Shown: piece after piece, positions 55,641 to 64,000 of the stretch
How the letters are laid out: each line of letters begins with the position of its first letter
Position numbering within the stretch: the stretch's first letter is position 1
Assembly: GCF_035046485.1 (NCBI RefSeq)
Contig: NC_085138.1
Span: 329,340,129 to 329,404,128 of the forward strand
Source: Aedes albopictus
Lineage: Eukaryota > Arthropoda > Insecta > Diptera > Culicidae
Length of the DNA stretch: 64,000 nucleotides
Reading direction: 5' to 3'
The notes under the pieces: generated by a model
What the model was told of the DNA's origin: nothing
Databases searched by the model: none
What the model saw: only the letters and a program-made list of their open reading frames with translations
Position numbers and translations under genes: made by a program

Positions 55641-56038
55641 CTTATGGGATTTTTTCTTTTTATCTAGTTCGTTTATTTGGGGCTCAATCGCGTATAACGC
55701 TTTACGGAGCCGAGGATCTTTCTTTGTACTTAATAGTATACATTATACAGAGTAATAACTTTTTAATGATATCTGTTAGTAATGGGTGGAAGCCAGGGTA
55801 CTCGTGGCAGCTCGAGGTTAGAAGGTCACATTTTGAGGGATGGACAGGGTAAGGATTGGGCCAAAGGTTTCACTGCTGCTCATCCGGGGGTGAATCGCAT
55901 CTTGCTAGCGTATTCGGTGCCTTGTGGTGTTGGTACCAACTTGTTGTGGGACTGGTCTTCCGGATGGCCAGGAGCAGCTTGGTAACACAAAGAGGACAAA
56001 ACAGAGAAAAAAAAACTGGAGAAGAAAACACAAGCAAA
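55640..56038 (-). mobile_element. 3' untranslated region of the I-clade LINE
   Basis: Non-coding sequence after the ORF2 stop. It has an A-rich stretch (read on the minus strand) near the distal end. The terminus was not exactly defined. Confidence 0.5.
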
Positions 56039-59000
56039 TTAAACTTTTATACCAGCAGAGCGAAGAAAGTCGAAAATACATCCCATGTATGTGACATCGC
56101 GGGTCCCCAACACATCTCTCACAAGAACAAAGGGTTGTCTACCTCGGGCCTCAAGGGTATCCAAAAGTAGCGCTCTGGAGGCGTCATTATCCGGGCATTG
56201 CCAAACTACGTGGTCGATGTCATCATAACCGGAACCGCACTTAGTACAAACATTGCTCAACGCGAGGTTAATCCTGTGTAAATGCGCGTCTAGCGAGTAA
56301 TGGTTGGACATAAGTCTTGACATCACGCGAATGAAATTGCGACTTACATCCAGACCATACCACCACACTCGCAAAGAAACATTAGGAATAATGGAATGTA
56401 ACCACCGTCCCAGCTGGCCATCTCGCCAATCATTTTGCCAACTTTGAAGAGAACTCTGGCGAACAAAATGGAAAAATTCATCATGTGAAATTCTTCTATC
56501 ATAGATCTCACCTTCCTGTGCGCCCACCTTTGCGAGAGAGTCCGCCTTCTCATTGCCATAAATTGAGCAATGTGAGGGGACCCATACAAAGGTAATCTTG
56601 TATGATCTTTCGACCAGTGCACCCATCTGCTCCCTTATTTTTGTAAGAAAGTAAGATGGATGTTTTACAGGTTTCATCGACCGGAGTGCCTCAATCGAAC
56701 TAAGGCTATCCGAGAAGATGAAGAAATGGTCTACGGGCATGTTTGAAATCATCCCCAAAGCGAAATTGATTGCTGCCAGCTCAGCAACATAAACCGAACA
56801 AGGTTCCTGAAGTTTGCGGAAGGCGGTGAAATTTTCATTGAAGACACCGAAACCAGTGGATCCATTTATGCGAGACCCATCAGTGAAGAATCTCTTACAG
56901 GAATTGACATTTTGGTACTTTTCGTTAAAAATGCGAGGAATAGATATACATCGAAGTTGATCTGGTATTCCATGAATAGCTTGTTTCATGGACAGATCGT
57001 ATTTAACAGAGGTACTGTCATTAGTGAAGTGTACACGGGGAGGATTATAACTTGGTAGGCTTATGTCAGATGACATGTAGAACAGATAGATTCTCATGAA
57101 TTTTGATTGAGTGTTCAGACTGAGCATTTCTTCGAAGTTTTCAATGACAAGTGTGTTGCTCACTCCACACTTGATAAGTAACCTTAGCGAGAGCTCCCAG
57201 AATCGGTTCTGGAGAGGTTTCACCCCTGCCAGGACCTCAAGGCTCGCATTATGCGTTGAGTGCATACAGCCGAGGGCAATACGCAAACAACGGTATTGAA
57301 TTCGTTCCAACTTTATTAGGTGGCAGTTTGCTGCTGAGTGGAAGCAGAAAGAGCCATACTCAATAACAGAGAGAATAGTCGTTTTGTAAAGTTTTATGAG
57401 GTCTTCCGGGTGAGCACCCCACCATGTTCCGGTAATTGTGCGTAGAAAATTGATCATTTGTTGACATTTTTGCACCAAATACTTGATTTGGGTACCCCAA
57501 GTGCCTTTTGAATCAAACCAGACCCCAAGGTATTTTGAAGTCAAAGACTGGTCGATTTCTATTCCCAAAAGATTGAGTTTCAGTTGGGCTGGGTTCCGCT
57601 TTCTAGAAAACACAACCAATTGAGTTTTTTGCGGAGCAAACTCGATCCCTAAATCTCTTGCCCAGATTGACAGATTAGAGAATTTTGCAATGGTCTTTGC
57701 AACATTTCTGCATGTGGGCCTTTTAGAGAAACCACAGCATCATCTGCAAGTTGTCTTAGCGTGCATTGTCCTTCCAAGCAACTATCAATGTCTTTCACGT
57801 AAAAATTATAAAGCAAGGGACTTAAACATGAGCCTTGGGGTAGGCCCATGTAACTAATTCTGGAAGTTGTCAGTTGTCCGAGATTGAAACTCATATGTTT
57901 TTCTGACAACAAATTATACAAGAAATTATTCAAAATTCCTGGAAGTCCACTATTGCGCAGTTTTTCTGACAATATTCCTATGGAAACTGAATCAAAGGCG
58001 CCCTTAATATCCAAGAAAACTGAAGCCAGTTGCTCCTTTTCCGCAAAGGCCAGTTGAATATCTGTTGAAAGCAACGCTAGACAATCGTTTGTTCCTTTGC
58101 CCTTGCGAAACCCGAACTGTGTATTTGAAAGCAAGTTATTCGATTCGACCCAATGATCGAGTCGTGATAGGATCATTTTTTCCAACAATTTCCTTAAACA
58201 TGATAACATAGCAATTGGGCGGTATGAATTATGATCAGACGCTGGTTTACCAGGCTTTTGAATAGCTATTACTTTGACCTGTCTCCATTCATGCGGAACG
58301 ATGTTGTTCTCCATGAATGAGTTGAACAGGTCCAGTAATCGTCTTTTCGCGATATCTGGGAGATTCTTTAGAAGATTGAACTTGATCATATCGCTTCCCG
58401 GAGCGGAATTGTTTGATGAAAGAAGAGCCATAGAAAGTTCCAGCATAGTGAAGGGTCTGTCCAGAGAACCGTCTCTTGGGGATGTTTCCCAAGAAATCGG
58501 TTGTGCTGGGACTGAGTCTGGGCAGACCTTTTTCGCGAAGCTGAATATCCAACGGTTGGAGTATTCGTCACTCTCATTAGAAGAAGAGCGGTTTCGCATG
58601 TTGCGAGCCACTCTCCAAAGCGTTGTCATTGAAGTTTCTCTTGAGAGACCCTCAATGAAGTGTCGCCAATAACTACGCTTCTTCGCTTTCAGCAGGTTTC
58701 TCAGCTGTCTTTCGAGTTTTGCGTACTCTTGATAAAGATCTGAGGTACCGTGCCTACGAAAAGTTTTGAAAGCATCAGATTTTTTAAGATACAACTGGGT
58801 GCAATCATCATCCCAGCCTAGTGTGGCTGGTCTTCTTTTGAAGGTTGCACTTGGAACACGTCGTTTTTGTGATTCTAATGCACTCTTATATATCAGTTCA
58901 GACAGGAATCGATACTCATCCAAAGGTGGGAGGGGATTGAATGATTCGATGCCAAAAGATACCGCTTCTGCATACTTTTGCCAATCGATATTCCTTGTGA

Positions 59001-59742
59001 GGTCAAAAGGAACCTGAATTGGATGGTCTGACCTTTCACTATTATGCTTTATGGTGGTTATAATGGGTAAGTGATCACTACCATGAGGATCCTCGATTAC
59101 CTTCCACAAGCAATCGAATGATAGTGAACTTGACCCCAGTGATAGGTCGAGACGACTTTCTTTGCCGTCAGATGCAATACGTGTCACTTCACCTGTATTT
59201 AAAATGTTCAAATTGAAATCGTCGCACAAATCATAGAAAATGGCCGCTCTATTATCGTCATATGGTTCGCCCCACCCTGTACCATGCGCGTTCATATCAC
59301 CCAGAATTAAAACTGGATGTGATAGTGCAGAAACCGCATTCCAAAGATGACGGCGGTTAATTGAAATTCTTGGAGGAATGTAAACGGAAGCTACGCAAAG
59401 TTCTTTACCCTTTACGTTTATTTGGCAAGCGACGATTTCTACGCCAGGATGAGTCGCGATTGGAATTCTATAAAATGAGTAAGTCTTTTTGATCCCCAAA
59501 AGAACTCCCCCATAATGGTCATCTCTATCCTGGCGTATAATGTTAAAATCGTGGAAGTTGAGTTCATCTTCAGAAGAAAGCCATGTTTCACAAAGGGCAA
59601 ATATATCACAATCAGAGTTGTGAATCAAAAACTTAAACAGGTCTAATTTAGGTTTTAGACTATGACAGTTCCACTGTAGCACAGTGATCATATCTTGTAC
59701 CTCACTTGATGAATTATCCATCGAAAGATATGATCGCAGCAA
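56039..59742 (-). pseudogene. ORF2 polyprotein of the I-clade LINE, one frameshift
   Basis: The N-terminal endonuclease has ITVLQWNCHS, CETWL, LGDMNAHGTGW and GSDHLPI (residues ~18-230). The polymerase has YRPIAMLSCLRKLLEK, motif A FLDIKGAFDSV, motif B GLPQGSCLSPLLYN and motif C LADD near residue 665. A one-base indel at about 57703 shifts the frame; the downstream 526-codon frame starts at 57619. It carries RNase H with FFTDGSR, AELAAINFAL, FSDSLSSI and WVPSHCSIYGNEKADSLAK, then a CTKCGSGYDDIDHVVWQC zinc finger. All catalytic residues are retained, so the copy is young but inactive as it stands. Confidence 0.88.
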
Positions 59743-61249
59743 GGAGGGGCCATGATTGTGTCAGATTCCGAAGATATTCTTCTACTGTAGGTATAAACAT
59801 ATCAATAATGCCTCTAAATGTTTCTGGAAGGCTGAGGGCATTATATAAGCGATCCACGAGAACCCTAAAAGTAAACAGTCCTCGCTTGGGTCTAGGAGGC
59901 TTGCTTGAACTGCGAGGAACTTTGGTAGCTTTTTTCTTGCTACCTTGTCGATTATTTCTCTTTGAAGTGTATTTAACAGGCGGAGACGGGGGTGACAGGT
60001 TCTTGCTACAACATGGATCTGAAGCTAGAGGAACCTGATTCTTCGGAGTTTTTAAGTTTACCCCGTCTCCTTTAACATTAGGCAAACTTTTGAGGGAAGA
60101 CTTTAAAAAGACCTTTCGGCGCAATCCCGGGGAAGATGATGACTTCCTTTTTCCAGGTGCGTGTACCTCCGAAAGAGATCCACCCTCATCAGTTTCGCCA
60201 TCGTCCTGATCATCGGAAGACAACTCCTGATAGGGATTTTCAACTGGGACAGCTGATTCAGACACGGAATCTGGTATTTTAAAAGATTTCACCATCTCCG
60301 CATATGTCTGTTTGGAGCGCTTTATGATAGAGCGACTCTCATTTCGAATGCGTCTTTTGTAAGCCGGGCAAACTTGCAAGTCGTGTGGATCTCCGTCACA
60401 GTAGCTACATTTTTCCGCTTCCTGTGTGCAAGAGTCCTCCAAATGAGCTTGGTTGCATTTGCCACAACGGGGCTTGTTGTCGCAAAAGCTATCACTGTGA
60501 CCAAACTGCTTGCATTTGGTACAATTAAAAACCTTCGGCCTAAAAAGATGCACTGGGTAAAAACCACCATCAATTACAACAAATTCCGGGAGGACGGAAC
60601 CTGGAAAAGTCACTCGAAAAAACGCTGAAGGCGAGTACACCTTTTTATTTCCTTCCATGGAAACCTTAGATAAGCGTTTACAGTCTAGGATAGCCACATC
60701 AGGAATTGACCTATTTTTGAATCGACCAAAGCCGGTCTTGATGTCCTCACATGTCAGCATTTCGTCGAGGATCTTCCCCTCCACCTCCACTTCTCGTGCT
60801 GGCACATAGACCGCGTATTCAACAGTAAACGCTTCGTGTTGAGCAATTTCATTTGGGGAGCGTCCATAAATTACGTCACGCAAAAATTGCCCATTTTCAA
60901 CCCCCCCTCCCCCCTATGTCACACATTTTGTATGGGACCTCAGAATTTTTGTATGGGTTGTCACACTTTGCTGAACCCCCCCTCCCCCCTAAAAGCGTGA
61001 CGTAATTTATGGACGTTCCCTTGCTGCTTTGTAGCTAGGTGCGGTAACACGCAGCTTGGATGCTTTCACTTGGTGAACAACGGTCCCAGGATACTTACGC
61101 GTCAGCTCTCGAGAAATCGAAAGCATATTCAATGGTTTGCATTTGCGCCGGAAATAGACAACCCAAGGTCCAGGCGAAGATGGCTGATAAAACCGCGTAC
61201 GAGCAATGATATCATTAGGAGGCGTTTCGCCTCCAATCGAATCTTCCAT
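59714..61249 (-). pseudogene. ORF1 (gag-like nucleocapsid) of the I-clade LINE, interrupted by a MITE
   Basis: The start is MEDSIGGETPPNDIIARTR at 61249; about 75 codons precede the MITE (60856-61020). The rest (389-codon frame to 59714) includes three CCHC knuckles: CTKCKQFGHSDSFC, CGKCNQAHLEDSC and CSYCDGDPHDLQVC, near residues 120-170. A Ser/Lys/Pro-rich basic tail follows. Such proteins bind LINE RNA and form ribonucleoprotein particles. The frame overlaps the start of ORF2 by 29 bases. Without the MITE the frame would be open. Confidence 0.85.
60856..61020. mobile_element. 165-bp MITE with 3-bp duplication, in ORF1
   Basis: The termini are GGGAGCGTCCATAAATTACG and the complement of GGGAACGTCCATAAATTACG. 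TTG is duplicated at 60853-60855 and 61021-61023. CCCCCCTCCCCCCT blocks lie symmetrically in both halves. The same family is seen at 38314-38479 (TTA duplication) and 47585. It postdates insertion of the LINE. Confidence 0.87.
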
Positions 61250-61300
61250 GTGGAAACAAATTTATGAAAAATAACTCAAAAGTGCAAAGAGGAAGAGAAA

Positions 61301-62185
61301 AAAACCTTAAAGTATTTACAGTGCACTTTCTTCCTTAGGACGACAACTGTTTGGTTTGTAAACCAAACAATGTTATTAATATATAAAAAAAAAATAAAGC
61401 AAAAAAAAAAAAAAACTTGTACTAATAATATACGAATTCAATTCTTATGATTATTTTAGCGCACCCTGTAGGATGCAAAAAAACGGTATTGAAAAAAAAA
61501 GAAAAAATAGCTAATAAAAAAAAAACAAAAAAAAAATGTTCTGTTATTTACAGTTTGTACACCCTTACCCGTATACAGTAGTTTGGGAACCACTGTAATG
61601 GATGTCAAAAAAAAGCACGTGGTCGAATGTGGACTGGGGATACAATAGACAAAAGCGATCAAAACAAATTGGGCAGACAAAAGAGTGTATCGAAAGAGTG
61701 ATACTTATCTGACTGGAGCAGGTAGATATTTATCAGGCAGGCAGATGGTAAAGCTGTCCGTCGCGTCTGCCTTCGCACCCGTCGCCGTCGTCCTCTTTGT
61801 TGACGGAGGGGCTGATGATGGCGATAATGATGACTTTTGGATGCGATTATTCCTTGACCTTGATGTACGATGATGCAAGCACCTCGCTTCCGCGTTGCGC
61901 TGGATACCACCTTGCGACACTACACTTCGCACAAGCAGGAGAACGCACGATATAAAAAACCTTCCGCAATTGCGGGGGAAAAAACTCTACTTGTTTAAAG
62001 GCTATCGCGTGGTGAGATACGGAGCACACGTCCGACTCGTCCAAATGCACAACAGGGAATGGTCTTATGGGATTTAGTATGGGTAATTTCACTTGCTTGC
62101 ATTTTTTGTCAAATTTTACATGAATTTTGTAACCTATGATAATAAAATATAGCCTAAAGAAAAAACTATGTCGAAGACCGTAAAG
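61301..62185. other. Unassigned segment right of the LINE
   Basis: A-rich to about 61560, then GC-richer near 61740-62060 with overlapping short frames on both strands. No recognised family. The A-rich part could be part of the LINE 5' flank. Confidence 0.3.
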
Positions 62186-62724
62186 CAGGGCTGTCCAACA
62201 TACGGTCCGCGGAATCGATGAATGAAACTTGGCCCAAGGATTGAAATATTTGAAGATATTTCATATTTAAATAAAATTTAATATTAGAGTGTTTTGTTAA
62301 AAAATTTGTATACATAAATTTAAAATTTTTAAACTTGAAAGGTACAGCCAAATTTGAAGCAGAATTTCAGCAAAATTTACTGAATTTCAGAAAAACGTTG
62401 CTGCTGAACAGCAGAGTTTACTGAACGAATCAGGGAAGTTTGCTGAATTTCAGCAAGTTGCTTGCTGCAACCTGCAGTTCGGCAAAATTCCGGAAAAAAG
62501 TATTCAGGGGGATTTTTGCAAAAAATCAAGAATTCTTGCTCACATTTTTATGACCCAAATGATGTCAGTGTTGTGATTTGCCGCGAGAACGGGTAATCGG
62601 ATGTACAAAATTTCACTGTTGCATTAATGCTTTCGAAATTTGATGTCGAAATTTAATGTCTGGCCCGTCGACTGGTATGGAGTATCACTTGTGGCCCGCG
62701 GCCACGAAAGGTTGAGCAGGCCTG
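62186..62724. mobile_element. hAT-type MITE with 8-bp duplication, 539 bp
   Basis: The imperfect inverted termini are CAGGGCTGTCCAAC (left) and the complement of CAGGCCTGCTCAAC (right). They are followed by GGTCCGCGG and a GCGGGCC-type block. The 8-bp direct repeat CCGTAAAG is at 62178-62185 and 62725-62732. The CAGGG start and 8-bp duplication are hAT hallmarks. The interior has GCTGAATTTCAGCAA-type words near 62360-62470. There is no transposase. Confidence 0.88.
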
Positions 62725-62732
62725 CCGTAAAG

Positions 62733-63130
62733 TCATCTGTGATTGTGAAAGACATTATATCCTAGCTTGTAATTATCGTCTTGATGTTGATCGGTCTTCA
62801 GTGATAGTGAAGGTGCTCAAGCAGTCAACTGAAAATTCTGATATTTTTCAGCCCAGTCTATACGTTTAACGTAACGTCGGAATATGTTCAACTAATAAAT
62901 TCCCCAATTTTATTAAAATTATTGCTTTTCTAAATAAGGTATTCTCAGGATTCAGGAACAGTTCGCATTACGTCGACGGAAAGATCATGCTTCGGAATGA
63001 TGGCCCTAGCACAGAATCTAGCTAAACAAACAATAGTAGAAGATTCCAAAAACAGGGACCGAATTCTAAACCGCCCGATAGGTAGGAGATTGTCCACATC
63101 ACGACGGTTTCAAACCGATCGGACTCAAAA
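62733..63130. other. Unassigned stretch
   Basis: No coding or repeat features recognised. Confidence 0.3.
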
Positions 63131-63360
63131 CCAAAACTTTCGTATGACATTTTTAAGTTAGGCAAGGCCATCATGACTAGGAAACCTTGACCGATTGAAC
63201 CCTTGAAAAGGCCCCATACAGATCGAAACGTCGGAAAAAATCATAAACTAGTGTTTTCGATTCCCCCAAAAGGCTGAAGCCAACATTCTGAAGCAAAATA
63301 ATCCCAGTCGTATCCCAACCAAGGAAAGATCATGGGTACATGTTTGACGAGAAAGGCACT
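63130..63360 (+). mobile_element. Probable Penelope-like terminus remnant
   Basis: It contains AAAAGGCCCCATACAGATCG followed by AAACGTCGG, an arrangement also seen in the palindrome at 24.3 kb. It may be a decayed hammerhead-bearing terminus of a Penelope-like element. At about 63349-63360, ACGAGAAAGGCA is complementary to the terminus at 53446. Confidence 0.35.
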
Positions 63361-64000
63361 ATCACCTCTAGGTGGATTAATCTGGGTTTTTTTAGGTGGA
63401 ACTTATTTAGTAATGTCCGAGGTTCGAAAAACACTGAATCTAGGCAAGATTTCTACAAAAATTCCTAGAGTTTCTTGGTGATTCTGGAATCTGTTTTTTG
63501 TGGAATTTGCAAAAATACGTCACTAGAAACTTTGGATAAAAATTTGATTGTATTTTGTAGTTAAATTAGTAGAATCTCGTAAAGAAAATCATTGGTTTTG
63601 TAGGCTGTGTTACTTGTAGAACTTTTGTCGAACCGATTTTTGTAAAAAACTGGTAGGATTATCACAAAAATATGCAAACTTCTTTTGCCAGGGTAAAATT
63701 TATCTTTGATTTCCAATCGGAGCATTCGTTGAGAGAGGAGTAGCGAGCACAGTTAATAAAGGGTTTCTTGGTAGAATTATTGGAGGAAATTTTTACTTGA
63801 AAACTTTGTAATCCTATGGAGGAAATTGGTATTGATGATTTATTGAATCAATAGATTATGTTAGAATCAATTACTCAATTTGTACCTACAAAAAAAATCA
63901 AAGCTTTCTTGCAGTTCTCTCGAACGATCTTTTGCGACATACTACAGATTTTATTGCAGGATTTCTACCATAATGTTGGTTATAATTATTTCAAAAGATT
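63361..64000. other. Unassigned stretch at the window end
   Basis: AT-rich, with a few GGAATTTGC / GGAGGAAAT words that weakly resemble the 12-bp repeat class. No gene is supported. Confidence 0.3.

Larger units (their letters stand above)
55640..61300 (-). mobile_element. I-clade LINE (MosquI-like), nearly full length
   Basis: On the minus strand the order is 5' untranslated region, ORF1 (gag-like, three zinc knuckles), ORF2 (endonuclease, reverse transcriptase, RNase H, C-terminal zinc finger) and a ~400-bp 3' untranslated region. The presence of RNase H with this ORF1 type places it in the I clade and excludes Jockey and RTE. MosquI elements are the known I-clade members in mosquitoes. 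Lesions are few: a MITE in ORF1 and one frameshift in ORF2. The exact ends are approximate. Confidence 0.85.

Noticed and set aside
58274..58672. 132-aa plus-strand frame inside the LINE
   Set aside because: It is the antisense shadow of ORF2 and has no recognisable features.
53443..63360. One ~9.9-kb element bounded by TGCCTTTCTCGT termini
   Set aside because: Only 12 bp match at the two ends, no target duplication was found and the interior contains unrelated complete elements; it is kept only as a possibility.

Overview
The window looks like gene-poor, transposon-dense chromatin from a culicine mosquito, most likely Aedes. The grounds are several copies of a tRNA-headed SINE matching what I recall of Aedes Feilai (on the minus strand it reads as a TTC-rich tail, a middle block, then an A-box/B-box head), an I-clade LINE of the MosquI type, RTE-clade LINEs, a Penelope-like element, and many TA-, TTAA-, 3-bp- and 8-bp-flanked miniature elements. 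I could not establish any host protein-coding gene. The best candidate is a weak minus-strand first exon with a signal-peptide-like start at 20378-20572.

Layout, left to right. 1-8.7 kb: two complete Feilai SINEs with target duplications, a ~965 bp TA-flanked fold-back element, a 318 bp solo LTR with a 5-bp duplication, and two families of degenerate short-period repeats. 8.7-16.3 kb: a single Feilai SINE split by a 6,956 bp TTAA-flanked fold-back element. Its long inverted arms contain ~142 bp subrepeats, and its interior holds 3.5 kb of 12-bp-period satellite plus a captured reverse-transcriptase fragment. 16.3-24.5 kb: a Feilai-related hybrid SINE, a tRNA-like sequence, a GC-richer host-like block, more satellite, and two hairpins sharing arm sequence. 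24.97-27.6 kb: a 5'-truncated RTE LINE with a damaged polymerase. 27.6-33 kb: a GC-rich unique block, satellite, and two nested elements bounded by inverted repeats.

33.3-34.9 kb: a Penelope-like element whose polymerase segment is inverted relative to its GIY-YIG segment, followed by a hammerhead-ribozyme-like motif. 36.6-39 kb: MITEs, one nested in another. 39.7-43.6 kb: a CTCACT-rich repeat field carrying a second RTE copy that is itself interrupted by a SINE. 44.6-45.5 kb: two palindromic TA elements. 46-53 kb: a second RTE family inserted in CCAGGGG-type repeat and split by three insertions, one of which contains a near-perfect 318-bp-arm palindrome. 53.4-55.3 kb: a GT microsatellite and a ~152 bp tandem array with higher-order ~303 bp periodicity. 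55.6-61.3 kb: a nearly full-length I-clade LINE on the minus strand with one frameshift in ORF2 and a 165 bp MITE in ORF1. 62.2-62.7 kb: a hAT-type MITE with an 8-bp duplication.

The sequences do not form a pathway. They form a record of nested insertions whose relative ages can be read from who interrupts whom. The most unusual structures are the giant TTAA fold-back element, the 318-bp-arm palindrome, the rearranged Penelope copy with its ribozyme-like tail, and the CGCATAA-studded 1.1 kb element. Two 23-base runs of N mark assembly gaps. Family names rest on recalled features, not on database searches.
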